The notes under the pieces were generated by a model. The model was not told where the DNA came from. It did not search any database and saw only the letters and a program-made list of their open reading frames with translations. Source: Bradyrhizobium iriomotense (lineage in GTDB: Bacteria > Pseudomonadota > Alphaproteobacteria > Rhizobiales > Xanthobacteraceae). Taken from it: a DNA stretch of 64,000 nt. Positions 27,722 to 36,356 of the stretch are shown here, piece by piece (the first letter of the stretch is position 1; each line of letters opens with the position of its first letter). Location: positions 1 through 64,000 of the forward strand of contig NZ_BSOW01000016.1 of NCBI RefSeq assembly GCF_030160715.1, read 5' to 3'. A program made the translations under genes and the position numbers.

Positions 27722-28522
27722 ATGACATTCCTGAAGTGGATCGCCATCGTCGTCGCCGCCGGCTATCTCGCCGGTCTCGTCGTGCTGTATGTGAGGCAGC
27801 GCGACATGCTGTTCCCGATCCCGCCGGTTGGTCGAACGCTGCCGGATGCTGCAGGCCTTTCCGAGGCGGAAGAGCACGTGCTCACCACGTCGGACGGCGA
27901 GAAGGTCATCATCTGGCACGTGCCGGCAAAGCCCGGACGTCCCGTGATCCTCTATTTTCCCGGCAATGGCGATTTTCTCGCCGGCCTTGCCGGACGCTTC
28001 AAGGCCGTGACGGCCGGTGGCACCGGCCTCGTCGCGCTGTCCTATCGCGGTTATGCCGGCTCGAGCGGGGCGCCGAGCGAGGAGGGGATTCTGCGGGATG
28101 CCGCAGCCGCCTATGCCTTCACGACCGCGCGTTATGCGGCGCAACGGATTGTCGTCTGGGGCTTTTCGCTCGGGACCGGCGTGGCGGTCGCCGTCGCATC
28201 CGAGCAACCGGTTGGCAAGCTGATCCTGGAAGCGCCGTACACGTCGACGGTCGACGTCGCCGCCTCGGCCTTTCCCTTCGTTCCGGTGCGCCTCTTGATG
28301 CGCGACCAGTTTCGCTCGGACGAGCGGATCGCGCGCGTCACGGCGCCGCTGCTCCTCATGCATGGCACGGAGGATCCGGTGATCCCGATCGCGTTCGGCG
28401 AGCGGCTCTTTGCGCTCGCGCATCAGCCGAAGCAGCTCGTTCGCGTTCCCGGAGGAGGGCACGACAATCTCGACAGCTTTGGAGCCCATGAGATTGCGCG
28501 GCATTTCATCGATGGCAGCTAA
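27722..28522 (+). CDS. Alpha/beta hydrolase with N-terminal membrane anchor
   Basis: 266-aa protein. One transmembrane segment at residues about 4-24 (LKWIAIVVAAGYLAGLVVLYV), then an alpha/beta hydrolase of the BEM46/ABHD13-like group. The nucleophile elbow is GFSLG (within VVWGFSLGTGVAVAVA), the acid is Asp in HGTEDPVIP and the catalytic His is in GGGHDNL. The oxyanion region is YFPGNGDFLAGL. Start set at the ATG at 27722, which begins the anchor; a longer reading from 27545 would run through the 56-aa gene in another frame. Substrate unknown. Confidence 0.85.
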   Translation: MTFLKWIAIVVAAGYLAGLVVLYVRQRDMLFPIPPVGRTLPDAAGLSEAEEHVLTTSDGEKVIIWHVPAKPGRPVILYFPGNGDFLAGLAGRFKAVTAGGTGLVALSYRGYAGSSGAPSEEGILRDAAAAYAFTTARYAAQRIVVWGFSLGTGVAVAVASEQPVGKLILEAPYTSTVDVAASAFPFVPVRLLMRDQFRSDERIARVTAPLLLMHGTEDPVIPIAFGERLFALAHQPKQLVRVPGGGHDNLDSFGAHEIARHFIDGS

Positions 28523-28584
28523 GGGCTGACGGGCGCAATCTTCTCGCGCATAATCGGTGGGGCTTGCTTGAAGGGATCGCCTGC

Positions 28585-29682
28585 ATGAGCGCACACGGAC
28601 CGATGCCGCGGTCGTCATGGCTATTTCCGGCCCTGGCGGTGCTGCTGTTCTTGATCGTCGCCGCGACGGGGTACGGCTTCACCCTGTCCGTCGGCGGCTA
28701 CGTGTTTGCGATCGTCCTGCTGGTGATCCTGTTCGGAACTGTGTTCGCTGCCGTTCACCATTCCGAGGTGATTGCGGAGCGGATCGGCGAGCCGTTCGGC
28801 ACCTTGCTGCTCACGCTCGCGGTGACCATCATCGAGGTCGCGCTGATCACCACCATCATGCTCGGCGACAAGCCGGCGCCGGAGCTTGCGCGCGATACCG
28901 TGTTTGCGGTGGTGATGATCGTCTGCAACGGGCTCGTCGGCCTGTGCGTCTTCATCGGCGGCCTGCGCTACCGCGAGCAGGGTTTCCAGGTCTCGGGCGC
29001 CAACGTCTATCTCAGCATGCTGATCGCGCTGGCGACCATCACGCTGATCATGCCCAACTATACGCTGACGACGCCGGGCCCGATCTATTCGACGCTCCAG
29101 CTCGGCTTCGTCGATCTCGTGACGATCGTGCTCTATGGCGTGTTTCTCTACACGCAGACCGTGCTGCACCGCGATTATTTCATCAATCAGGCTGATGACG
29201 GGAAGGGCGGCGAAAGCCATCTGTCAGGCACGATGCTGGTTCTCAGCGTCGTCCTGCTGCTGGTCTCGCTCCTTGCCGTCGTTCTGCTCGCCAAGAAATT
29301 CTCGCTGGTGGTCGACGCGGTTGCGGCCATGATTGGTGCTCCACCGGCATTTGCCGGCCTCCTAGTTGCGCTCCTGATCCTGATGCCGGAGGGGGTCTCG
29401 GCGATCGCCGCGGCGCGCAAGAACGATCTCCAGAAAAGCATTAACCTGGCCCTCGGCTCCTCGCTCGCCACCATCGGGCTGACGATTCCGGCCGTCGGGC
29501 TCGCCACCTATGCGCTCGATCAGCCGCTCGTGCTGGGCCTCAATCCCCCGAACACCGCGCTGATGTTCCTGACATTCTTGCTGAGTATGCTGACCTTCGG
29601 CACCGGCAGGACCAACGTTCTGTTCGGGCTGGTCCATATGGTGGTATTTGCCGTCTACGTGTTCATGGTGTTCGTGCCGTAG
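28585..29682 (+). CDS. Ca2+(Na+,K+):H+ antiporter, ChaA/y4hA type
   Basis: 365-aa integral membrane exchanger of the CaCA superfamily with about eleven hydrophobic helices. The two alpha-repeats with acidic transport residues are visible: FGTLLLTLAVTIIEVALIT (residues about 72-90) and LLVALLILMPEGVSAIAAARKNDLQ with following LALGSSLATIGLT (about 255-300). It resembles the rhizobial ionic transporter y4hA and E. coli ChaA. Start at the ATG at 28585 with AAGGGA upstream; the TTG 21 bp earlier is less likely. A cupin gene follows 15 bp downstream and may be co-transcribed. Confidence 0.9.
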   Translation: MSAHGPMPRSSWLFPALAVLLFLIVAATGYGFTLSVGGYVFAIVLLVILFGTVFAAVHHSEVIAERIGEPFGTLLLTLAVTIIEVALITTIMLGDKPAPELARDTVFAVVMIVCNGLVGLCVFIGGLRYREQGFQVSGANVYLSMLIALATITLIMPNYTLTTPGPIYSTLQLGFVDLVTIVLYGVFLYTQTVLHRDYFINQADDGKGGESHLSGTMLVLSVVLLLVSLLAVVLLAKKFSLVVDAVAAMIGAPPAFAGLLVALLILMPEGVSAIAAARKNDLQKSINLALGSSLATIGLTIPAVGLATYALDQPLVLGLNPPNTALMFLTFLLSMLTFGTGRTNVLFGLVHMVVFAVYVFMVFVP

Positions 29683-29697
29683 CGGGGGGGAATGGGA

Positions 29698-29982
29698 ATG
29701 CTGGCCGCCAAATCCGAGGTTCAGGTCGACAACGACGAGGTCCGGGTCACCGAGTGGCGGCTGCCGCCGGGCGGCGCGACCGGCCATCACATTCACGGGA
29801 TGGACTATGTGATCGTTCCCGTCACGGCCGGCGAGATGACCATCGTGGCGCCCGGCGGGGAACGCTCCAAGGCGCAGCTTGCGGCGGGCAAGTCCTACTT
29901 CCGCAAGGCCGGTGTCGCGCACGACGTGCTTAACGAAACCGCAACGGAGATCGTGTTCCTTGAGATTGAACTGAAACCGTAA
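29698..29982 (+). CDS. Small cupin-domain protein
   Basis: 94-aa single-domain cupin. Metal-site motif 1 is seen as GGATGHHIHGMDYVIVPVTAGEM (His, His, and acidic residues), motif 2 as AGKSYFRKAGVAHDVLNET. Such small cupins often bind a metal and a small ligand or act as isomerases; nothing specific is shown. Start at the ATG at 29698, spaced 6 nt from a G-rich ribosome binding site; the ATG 6 bp upstream is too close to it. Probably in one transcript with the antiporter. Confidence 0.82.
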   Translation: MLAAKSEVQVDNDEVRVTEWRLPPGGATGHHIHGMDYVIVPVTAGEMTIVAPGGERSKAQLAAGKSYFRKAGVAHDVLNETATEIVFLEIELKP

Positions 29983-30076
29983 AGGCGGCTGTGCCAATTG
30001 CCACCGATCCGTCGCAGTTGAACCCCTTACTATTGCCTCAAAGTTCCCGCATCAGATCGTGTGGGGAGTGGCCGGA

Positions 30077-31006
30077 ATGCTGAAATACCTGACTAAAATC
30101 TCCATGGATATCTTCCCCTCGGTGCTCGCGACGATCATCGGGGCGTACATCGTTAATCACTACATCAACGCTCGGCCGGCCCCCGACACTCCCGCCGCCG
30201 CGGTCGCCCCTGCCCAGACCAAGAAGGATGCCAAGCCTGCCGAGGTCGCGAATCTCCCCGCGCCCGGAGTGAAGGCCAAGGGTGTCTCCGAAAAGAGCGT
30301 CTCCGAGAAGGGCATTTCCGAGAAGACCGTGACGGACAAGCCGGCGGCCGAGAAGCCTGCGGACAAGGCTGCTGACCAGCCGGCCGAGGCCAAGCCGGCC
30401 GAGACTGCGCCCGCCGAGACCGCCGCCGCTCCCGCCACGTCGCGCGGCCGGCCGACGCCTTCCCGCGACAGCAAGGCGATGGCCAAGGCAACGCCTGCCC
30501 CGGCCGGCAGTGCCCCGGTCGTCACCGCGCCGGCCTCTGAGACCACTCAGGCTCCGGCGTCGAATGCCGCCACCCCTGACGCCAACGATCTCGCCCGTGC
30601 CGCGATCGAGCGGCTGCGCAAGTCGCCCGAGGCCGGCTCGCAGGAGGCGGCCCGTGCGCCCGAGGCTCCGCGCGTTCACGAAGCTCCGCGCCTGGTGACT
30701 GCGGCTCCGCCGGCCATACAGCCGCTGCCGCCGCCGATCACGGTGTCGACGCCAGGCCCCGAGGCCTACGGCTCCCCGACGACGTCGAATCCGCCCTACA
30801 CCGCGTCAGTCGGCTCGGATGATGCGAATCGGCTGACGCCACCGGCCGACATCCCGGTCCCGGTGGTGGTCGCGCCGCCGCTCGACCTGCGGGCCGATGC
30901 GGCCGGCCCCATGCCGAAGGCAAAGACCAATGTCGCCGACGAGATGCTGTCAGGCATGAAGTCGATGTTCCACGCGGTCCTGCCGAAGGGCGTCACCCCG
31001 GACTGA
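30077..31006 (+). CDS. Membrane-anchored Ala/Pro/Lys-rich protein, unknown function
   Basis: 309-aa protein with a single hydrophobic segment near the N-terminus (DIFPSVLATIIGAYIVNHYI, residues about 10-29), then a long low-complexity region rich in Ala, Pro, Glu and Lys with short repeats such as VSEKSVSEKGISEKTVTDK. A short conserved-looking C-terminus follows (DEMLSGMKSMFHAVLPKG). Probably disordered in the cytoplasm or periplasm. Start at the ATG at 30077 with GGGGAG 8 nt upstream; a GTG 18 bp earlier is possible. I recognise no named family. Confidence 0.7.
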   Translation: MLKYLTKISMDIFPSVLATIIGAYIVNHYINARPAPDTPAAAVAPAQTKKDAKPAEVANLPAPGVKAKGVSEKSVSEKGISEKTVTDKPAAEKPADKAADQPAEAKPAETAPAETAAAPATSRGRPTPSRDSKAMAKATPAPAGSAPVVTAPASETTQAPASNAATPDANDLARAAIERLRKSPEAGSQEAARAPEAPRVHEAPRLVTAAPPAIQPLPPPITVSTPGPEAYGSPTTSNPPYTASVGSDDANRLTPPADIPVPVVVAPPLDLRADAAGPMPKAKTNVADEMLSGMKSMFHAVLPKGVTPD

Positions 31007-31010
31007 CCTG

Positions 31011-31139
31011 GAGCATGATCCGGAAAAGTGTGGAGCGGTTTTCCCTCGCGACAAACGCGGGACGCGTTTGCGCGGAGATCATGCTCAAACAATAACCTAA
31101 AGCGCGATGACGATTCATCCCAATCTCATCGCGCTTTAG
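31011..31139 (+). repeat. Two-module palindromic repeat, copy 2 (long variant)
   Basis: Module A starts GAGCATGATCCGGAAAAGTG at 31011 but its right arm is expanded by an insert containing CGCGACAAACGCGGGACGCG before GATCATGCTC (31077-31086). Module B follows: TAAAGCGCGATGA, inverted TCATCGCGCTTTA ending at 31138. It sits between the Ala/Pro-rich protein and the TPR lipoprotein (convergent genes). Confidence 0.9.
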
Positions 31140-31165
31140 CGCGGCTCGCGCCTGCGATCCCGTTC

Positions 31166-31819
31166 TTAGCCACCGACGCGGGCAAGCCCGCTGCGGGCGG
31201 CATCGTCGCGTGGACGTAGCGCGACCGCCTTTGTGTAGGACGCCGCCGCCTTGGCCCTGTCGCCGAGGCGCTCATAGGCGATCCCGCGCGTGGTCCAGAC
31301 CTGCGCATTGTGCGGATCGGCCTCGGCGGCCTCGTCGAGGTCGGCTGCGGCTTCCTTGACCTTGCCGACCGCGAGATAGCTGATGGCGCGGCCGAGCAGC
31401 GGCTCCGGCTTCTGCGGATTGAGCCCGCTCGCCGCGCTGAAATCCGCGATCGCGAACTCGTGCTCGTTGTTGCCTTGATAGATCAGGGCGCGTCCATAGA
31501 GCGCCTGTGCATTGTAGGGATCGAGCGCGACCGCGCGGTTGAACTCTTCGAGCGCCGCCGCCGTCTCTCCCGATTTCGCAAGCGCCTGGCCCTTTGCCGT
31601 ATGGCTCTGGGCCTCGGCGACGTTGCCGGCGCTGACCGCGCTCTCGACGGGCGCAGGAGCGGCCTTGGGCGCGTCCTGCGGCTTCTCCTTCTCCGGCATC
31701 AGCGATCCCAGGTCGAACGAGCAGCCGGACAGTGCGATCGCGATCAGTGAGAGTGTGATTGAGCGCCGCCAGGGTCGGCACGACCGTGCCGGGCTGTGCT
31801 CGGGGAAAGGGGAAGCCAT
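31166..31819 (-). CDS. TPR lipoprotein
   Basis: 217-aa outer-membrane-type lipoprotein. Signal sequence with the lipobox LSGC (residues about 30-33; cleavage before Cys). A short linker follows, then four tetratricopeptide repeats between residues 70 and 215 (AQSHTAKGQALAKSGETAAA; NAQALYGRALIYQGNNEHEF; PLLGRAISYLAVGKVKEAA; AQVWTTRGIAYERLGDRAKA). TPR lipoproteins of this type (NlpI or TadD-like) serve as scaffolds; TadD would link to the Flp pilus, but there is no local tad cluster. Function not established. Confidence 0.83.
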   Translation of the reverse strand: MASPFPEHSPARSCRPWRRSITLSLIAIALSGCSFDLGSLMPEKEKPQDAPKAAPAPVESAVSAGNVAEAQSHTAKGQALAKSGETAAALEEFNRAVALDPYNAQALYGRALIYQGNNEHEFAIADFSAASGLNPQKPEPLLGRAISYLAVGKVKEAAADLDEAAEADPHNAQVWTTRGIAYERLGDRAKAAASYTKAVALRPRDDAARSGLARVGG

Positions 31820-31880
31820 CTACGGGTTCGCTCGCGCTGGTGCCGCATCGGTAGTGCCCCGTCCCAGAAAAGGCACCGCT

Positions 31881-31913
31881 CACAAAACAATAACGCGGGC
31901 CCGGGGCCCGCGT
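31881..31913 (-). terminator. Intrinsic terminator of rpsU
   Basis: ACGCGGGCC (31893-31901) and GGCCCGCGT (31905-31913) form a 9-bp GC-rich stem with a 3-nt loop. On the minus strand it is followed by TATTGTTTTGTG. It is 48 nt past the rpsU stop, on the correct strand. Confidence 0.82.
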
Positions 31914-31961
31914 CATCGAAAACTCAGTCTTGCAAGTCTGGTAAAATCAAGCGCGGCAAGA

Positions 31962-32264
31962 TCAGCGCGGTCCGCGCGGACCAGCACCCGGGCCGCCACG
32001 GCCGCCAGCGCCACGCTCGCCACCGGGGCCAGCGCCGAACACCGGCTTCGGCTTCATCGGCAGCAGGCCTTCGCGCTGCAGCTTCTTGCGGGCCAGCTTG
32101 CGCGCGCGGCGCACGGCCTCGGCCTTTTCGCGAGCCTTCTTCTCGGAGGGCTTTTCGTAGTGACCGCGGAGCTTCATCTCGCGGAAAATACCCTCGCGCT
32201 GCATCTTCTTCTTCAGCGCCTTGAGGGCTTGATCGACATTGTTATCGCGAACGAGAACCTGCAC
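31962..32264 (-). CDS. rpsU: 30S ribosomal protein S21
   Basis: 100-aa ribosomal protein. The S21 core is clear (MQVLVRDNNVDQALKALKKK, then MQREGIFREMKLRGHYEKPSEK, then a basic helix). The last 30 residues form a Gly/Pro/Arg-rich tail (GAGPGGERGAGGRGGPGAG) beyond the usual 70-aa length, a feature of Bradyrhizobium-type S21. Followed by a good intrinsic terminator. Confidence 0.97.
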   Translation of the reverse strand: MQVLVRDNNVDQALKALKKKMQREGIFREMKLRGHYEKPSEKKAREKAEAVRRARKLARKKLQREGLLPMKPKPVFGAGPGGERGAGGRGGPGAGPRGPR

Positions 32265-32527
32265 GCGGCATCCTCTTCAGTGGATCGGATTTGAATTCTG
32301 GTAAGTCAAAGGGGATGGCAGAAAGCGCAAGCCCTTAACCTTGAGCGCGCGGATGTATCAGACAAAACCTGAGATGTCCACCGGGCAAGCGGTCTTTCGG
32401 GCCAAGATAAGCCATTAAATGGGGCAAAAATGCCCTCGTACGGCCTCGATTTGGGTGATTCGGCGCCAATGGCGGGGCCGTTCCCGGAGCTTTGATCCGG
32501 AGAACTTGGAAATCAGGGGAGACGCCC

Positions 32528-33250
32528 ATGGATATGAAAAAATACGCCGCCGAGGCAATCGGCACCTTTTGGCTCACATTCGCAGGTTGCGGCAGCGCGG
32601 TGATCGCAGCCGGATTTCCGCAGGTCGGGATCGGCCTGCTCGGCGTGTCCCTGGCATTCGGCCTCAGCGTGGTGACCATGGCCTACGCCATCGGCCACAT
32701 CTCGGGTTGCCATCTCAACCCGGCCGTCACGGTCGGTCTTGCCGCGGGCGGCCGGTTCCCGACCGGACAGATCCTGCCCTATATCGTGGCGCAGGTCGTC
32801 GGCGCGATCGTCGCGGCCGCGCTGCTCTATGTGATCGCCAGCGGCGCCCCGGGCTTCGACGTCACCAAGGGCTTTGCGTCGAACGGCTATGGTGCGCATT
32901 CGCCCGGCCAGTACGGCATGGTGGTGTGCTTCATCACCGAGGTGGTGATGACCATGATGTTCCTGTTCATCATCATGGGCGCCACGCACGGAAGGGCGCC
33001 TGCGGGTTTCGCGCCGCTCGCGATCGGGCTCGCGCTGGTGATGATCCATCTCGTCAGCATTCCCGTCACCAACACGTCGGTGAACCCGGCGCGCAGCACC
33101 GGGCCTGCCTTGTTCGTCGGCGGCTGGGCGCTCGCGCAACTGTGGCTGTTCTGGCTTGCGCCGCTGATCGGCGGCGCGCTCGGCGGCGCGATCTATCGTT
33201 GGCTCAGCGAAGAGCCGGCCGGCGTCGTCGCCGGTGTGAAGACCGCGTGA
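32528..33250 (+). CDS. aqpZ: Aquaporin Z
   Basis: 240-aa water channel with six transmembrane helices and two half-helices carrying the NPA motifs (CHLNPAVTVG near residue 64 and SVNPARSTG near 184). The selectivity-filter positions can be read as Phe (LAFGLSVVTMAYAIG), His (MIHLVSIP), Thr (TNTSVNPAR) and Arg of NPAR, the set of water-selective AqpZ rather than glycerol facilitators. Start at the ATG at 32528 with GGGGAG 6 nt upstream; the 12-codon longer reading lacks a site. Confidence 0.95.
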   Translation: MDMKKYAAEAIGTFWLTFAGCGSAVIAAGFPQVGIGLLGVSLAFGLSVVTMAYAIGHISGCHLNPAVTVGLAAGGRFPTGQILPYIVAQVVGAIVAAALLYVIASGAPGFDVTKGFASNGYGAHSPGQYGMVVCFITEVVMTMMFLFIIMGATHGRAPAGFAPLAIGLALVMIHLVSIPVTNTSVNPARSTGPALFVGGWALAQLWLFWLAPLIGGALGGAIYRWLSEEPAGVVAGVKTA

Positions 33251-33284
33251 TCCATGTGGGGGATCGCGAAGCGCCGCGGTCCCC

Positions 33285-34391
33285 TCACTTGTCGCGGGCC
33301 GGAAGCACTTCGGTGATGTGGCCCATCTTGCGGCCCGGCCGCGGCGTGCCCTTGCCGTAGATGTGGATGGTTGCACCCGGAACGGTCAGCCATTCCTGGT
33401 AGCGGTTGATCTCTTCACCGATGAGATTGGTCATGGTGACGACCTCGCCGTGCCGCACCGGCTTGCCGAGCGGCCAGCCGGCGATGGCGCGGATGTGCTG
33501 CTCGAACTGAGACACGGACGCGCCGTCGAGCGTCCAGTGCCCGGAGTTATGCACGCGCGGCGCAATCTCGTTCACCAGCACCTTCGGCCCCGTGCCGTTG
33601 GCGAGCACGAACATCTCGACCGCCAGCACGCCGACATAATCGAGCGCGTCGGCGATCTTGCCGGCGACGTTGCGCGCCTCTTCGGCAAGCGCGTCCGGAA
33701 TCGCTGCCGGTGCGCGCGAGACCTTGAGGATGTGATCGCGGTGCTCGTTCTCGGTGACGTCGAAGCATTCGACCTGGCCTTCGGCCGAGCGCGCGGCGAT
33801 CACGGAGATCTCGCGCTCGAACGGCACAAAGGCTTCGAGGATCGCGGCTTTCGTTTCGAGGCTGGTCCACACTTTCGCGATGTCGTCGCCCTCGCGAATG
33901 ATCGCCTGGCCCTTGCCGTCATAGCCGAAGCGGCGCGTCTTCAGCACGGCAGGCAGGCCGATCCTGACGATTGCCTCCCGCAACGAGGCGACCGAGGTGA
34001 CGTCGGCATAGGCGGCGGTGCCGATCCCGAGCCGGGTCACAAAATCCTTCTCGGCGAGCCGGTCCTGGGTGGTCTCGAGGATCTTGCGGTTGGGCAGCAC
34101 GGGGCGGCGTGCGTCCAGCACCAGCGCGGCTGCGGCCGGCACGTTCTCAAACTCGTAGGTGATGACGTCGACGTCGTTCGCGAACAGCTCGAGCGCCTCG
34201 ACGTCGGCATATTCCGCGCAGGTCGCGTTCAGCACGACATCGAAGGCGGGTGAGTCCGGGTCGGGCGAGAACACCTGGCAGCGCAGGCCGAGCCGCGCCG
34301 CTGCCATCGCGAGCATCCGCCCCAATTGTCCACCGCCGAGGATTCCGATGGTGTCGCCGGGCTTCAGCTTCACCCGTTTGGTGCCAGTCAC
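33285..34391 (-). CDS. purK: N5-carboxyaminoimidazole ribonucleotide synthase
   Basis: 368-aa ATP-grasp enzyme of purine synthesis; converts AIR, ATP and bicarbonate to N5-CAIR. N-terminal motif GDTIGILGGGQLGRMLAMAA, ATP-grasp blocks VLKTRRFGYDGKGQAII and ILEAFVPFEREISVI, and VLVNEIAPRVHNSGHWT. The open frame extends 148 codons upstream but that part is antisense-like Arg-rich noise. The true start is GTG at 34391, whose GTGA overlaps the purE stop (34388-34391), giving translational coupling in purEK. Confidence 0.95.
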   Translation of the reverse strand: MTGTKRVKLKPGDTIGILGGGQLGRMLAMAAARLGLRCQVFSPDPDSPAFDVVLNATCAEYADVEALELFANDVDVITYEFENVPAAAALVLDARRPVLPNRKILETTQDRLAEKDFVTRLGIGTAAYADVTSVASLREAIVRIGLPAVLKTRRFGYDGKGQAIIREGDDIAKVWTSLETKAAILEAFVPFEREISVIAARSAEGQVECFDVTENEHRDHILKVSRAPAAIPDALAEEARNVAGKIADALDYVGVLAVEMFVLANGTGPKVLVNEIAPRVHNSGHWTLDGASVSQFEQHIRAIAGWPLGKPVRHGEVVTMTNLIGEEINRYQEWLTVPGATIHIYGKGTPRPGRKMGHITEVLPARDK

Positions 34392-34876
34392 GCCTTGTCC
34401 TCCGGGCGCTCGGCCACGGCGTCGGTCTGCGCCTTGCGCCAGGCCACGAGGCGATCGGACAGCGCCGGATCGGACAGGGCCAGCACGGCCGCGGCCAGGA
34501 GCGCCGCGTTGATCGCGCCCGCCTTGCCGATGGCGAGCGTGCCGACCGGGATGCCGGCGGGCATCTGGACGATCGAGTGGAGCGAATCGACGCCCCTGAG
34601 CGCCTTGGATTCGACGGGCACGCCGAACACCGGCAGTTCCGTCAGCGCCGCCGTCATGCCGGGCAGATGCGCGGCACCGCCGGCGCCGGCGATGATGACC
34701 TTGAAGCCTTCGGCCTTGGCGCCCTTGGCAAAGGCAAACAGCCGTTCCGGAGTGCGGTGGGCCGAGACGATGCGGCTTTCGCAGGCGACGCCGAGCGCTG
34801 TGAGCGTATCGGCGGCATGCCGCATGGTGTCCCAATCCGACTGGCTTCCCATGATGATGGCGATCGGCGCGGTCAT
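34388..34876 (-). CDS. purE: N5-carboxyaminoimidazole ribonucleotide mutase
   Basis: 162-aa class I PurE that isomerises N5-CAIR to CAIR. Diagnostic sequence IAIIMGSQSDWDTMRHAADT, then VSAHRTPERLFAFA with the catalytic His, and AGAGGAAHLPGMTAA. Start taken at the ATG at 34876, the normal start for the family; a longer frame upstream adds unrelated residues. First gene of purEK; its TGA overlaps the purK GTG. Confidence 0.96.
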   Translation of the reverse strand: MTAPIAIIMGSQSDWDTMRHAADTLTALGVACESRIVSAHRTPERLFAFAKGAKAEGFKVIIAGAGGAAHLPGMTAALTELPVFGVPVESKALRGVDSLHSIVQMPAGIPVGTLAIGKAGAINAALLAAAVLALSDPALSDRLVAWRKAQTDAVAERPEDKA

Positions 34877-34964
34877 GACGTCAATTGTGCTCGGGAATAC
34901 AGAAACATAGGCCAGATTAACGGTTCCGGCCGGCGGCTCGCAAGGCGGTGGCAAGGAGAAGGGA

Positions 34965-35744
34965 ATGCACTATCCTGTCTTGGTGAATCCCCGCAAGCCT
35001 TCATTGAGCAGGATGCCCATGAAGAAACCAAAAAGGGCGATCGCTGCGAAGGCAAAAAAGGGCCGGAAAAGCAGCGGGAGCCGATCCAAACCCGCGGCCA
35101 GCCGCGCGAGGCGGCCGGCCAAGCAGCCCGCCGCGACCGCTGACGGGGCCAAGAACAATGCCAAGAACGAGGCAAAGGCGACCATCCGCAGCCTGCGCAC
35201 CAAGCTTGCCCAGGCCCAGCGGCGCATCGACGAACTCGAGGCTGCCGCCGATACCGACTTCCTGCTCGGCATCCCGAACCGGCGCGGCTTCGAGCGCGAG
35301 CTGCACCGCGCGATCGCCTACATGACGCGCTACGCCGCCCGCGGCGCGCTGATCGTGCTCGACGTCGATCGCCTGAAGCCCATCAACGACAGCTTTGGTC
35401 ACGCCGCCGGTGACGAGGTGCTCAAGGCGATTGCCGCCACGCTGACGCGACAGGTACGTGCCTCTGACGTAGTCGGCCGTCTCGGTGGCGACGAGTTTGC
35501 GCTCTTGTTGTGGAATCTCAGCGAGACCGATGCCAAGGCCAAGGCCGCGGCTTTCGAGCAGGCGATCGACGATCTGTCCTTTGTCTTTCGTGGCCAACGC
35601 GTGAATGCGGGTGCCTCCGCCGGCGTCGCTCTGCTCGGCTCTCACGCCGAGGCAGGCCGCGCGCTGGAGGAAGCCGACGCAGCCATGTACGTGCGCAAGG
35701 CGCAGCGGCGGCACGAGCCGCGGATCAGGCTGATCAGCAGTTAG
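34965..35744 (+). CDS. Diguanylate cyclase (GGDEF domain)
   Basis: 259-aa soluble protein predicted to make cyclic di-GMP. The first 70 residues are Lys/Arg/Ala-rich and disordered (KKPKRAIAAKAKKGRKSSGS), then a short coiled coil (IRSLRTKLAQAQRRIDELEA) leads into the GGDEF domain at about residue 92 (DFLLGIPNRRGFERELHRA). The active site RLGGDEFALL and the inhibitory I-site RASD five residues before GGDEF are both intact, so product inhibition is expected. Start at 34965 with AGGAG 6 nt upstream; ATG codons at 35013 and 35019 are alternatives. No sensor domain is visible. Confidence 0.9.
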   Translation: MHYPVLVNPRKPSLSRMPMKKPKRAIAAKAKKGRKSSGSRSKPAASRARRPAKQPAATADGAKNNAKNEAKATIRSLRTKLAQAQRRIDELEAAADTDFLLGIPNRRGFERELHRAIAYMTRYAARGALIVLDVDRLKPINDSFGHAAGDEVLKAIAATLTRQVRASDVVGRLGGDEFALLLWNLSETDAKAKAAAFEQAIDDLSFVFRGQRVNAGASAGVALLGSHAEAGRALEEADAAMYVRKAQRRHEPRIRLISS

Positions 35745-35760
35745 GCTTCAGCAGCTAACC

Positions 35761-36012
35761 CTACAGCGCGCTGAGGTCCTCCGGCACGTTGCCGAACTTG
35801 CGTAGCAGCTTGGCGTCGCCGAACTCGCCGGTCATGGGATCGCCGCTGCGGCTGAACGCGATCGCGCCGATATGGCCGGCGCCGTGCGCCAGGATCTCGG
35901 CGCGCCGCAGCGCTGCCGCCGAGGTCTGGCATTCCTCCGCTGCGCCCGCGACCGGCGATCCGTCTTCGTCGGTGAGGAAAGGCAGTGCAACGTAATAGGT
36001 GACATCGGACAT
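35761..36012 (-). CDS. Small conserved hypothetical protein (83 aa)
   Basis: 83-aa soluble protein (MSDVTYYVALPFLTDEDGSP and onward, with an Ala-rich helix EECQTSAAALRRAEILAHGA and ending DAKLLRKFGNVPEDLSAL). No motif I can name. Good ribosome binding site (GGAG, 6 nt before the ATG at 36012). First of three small minus-strand genes between the diguanylate cyclase and a divergent DUF465 gene. Confidence 0.72.
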   Translation of the reverse strand: MSDVTYYVALPFLTDEDGSPVAGAAEECQTSAAALRRAEILAHGAGHIGAIAFSRSGDPMTGEFGDAKLLRKFGNVPEDLSAL

Positions 36013-36036
36013 GATCGGCTCCGAGTGCTCGTTGGC

Positions 36037-36252
36037 TCACGCGGCGCTGGAGGTGCTCCGCATCTTGTTGCGCGACGTCTCGGGAATGCAGCCGGCCGAA
36101 ATTGCCGCCTGCAACTCCTCGAGCTCCGCTTCCAGATATTCGTTGGCCATGATCAGCGCCTTGATGGTGCTGCGCAGATTGCCGTCACACATCGCGATCG
36201 CCTGATCGCAGGCTTGCTCATAATGGCTGTTGTCGAAGGCGGCTGCGGACAT
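36037..36252 (-). CDS. Small conserved hypothetical protein (71 aa)
   Basis: 71-aa helical protein: MSAAAFDNSHYEQACDQAIA, then MCDGNLRSTIKALIMANEYL, then EAELEELQAAISAGCIPE. Amphipathic and acidic. Start chosen at the ATG at 36252 because GGGGAA lies 5 nt upstream and the 31 upstream codons look non-coding. Its stop is 24 nt before the next small gene (the 83-aa gene), suggesting one transcript. Function unknown. Confidence 0.7.
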   Translation of the reverse strand: MSAAAFDNSHYEQACDQAIAMCDGNLRSTIKALIMANEYLEAELEELQAAISAGCIPETSRNKMRSTSSAA

Positions 36253-36356
36253 GGCATTTCCCCGGAAGCGGTTGATGGCCGAATGTTCTCTCTTTGTTCT
36301 TTTTGAGTCAAGAGGAATCCGGGGCGCGGAAAACGCATTGGGCATGCCGGCGGCGC

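Noticed and set aside
25827..27728. 633-codon minus-strand frame across pntAB and pntB
   Set aside because: Antisense of two confidently assigned genes; Asp/His/Arg-rich with no domain.
34392..34835. Upstream extension of the purK open frame
   Set aside because: The added 148 residues are Arg/Gly-rich translation of purE in another frame; the GTG at 34391 overlapping the purE stop is the natural start.
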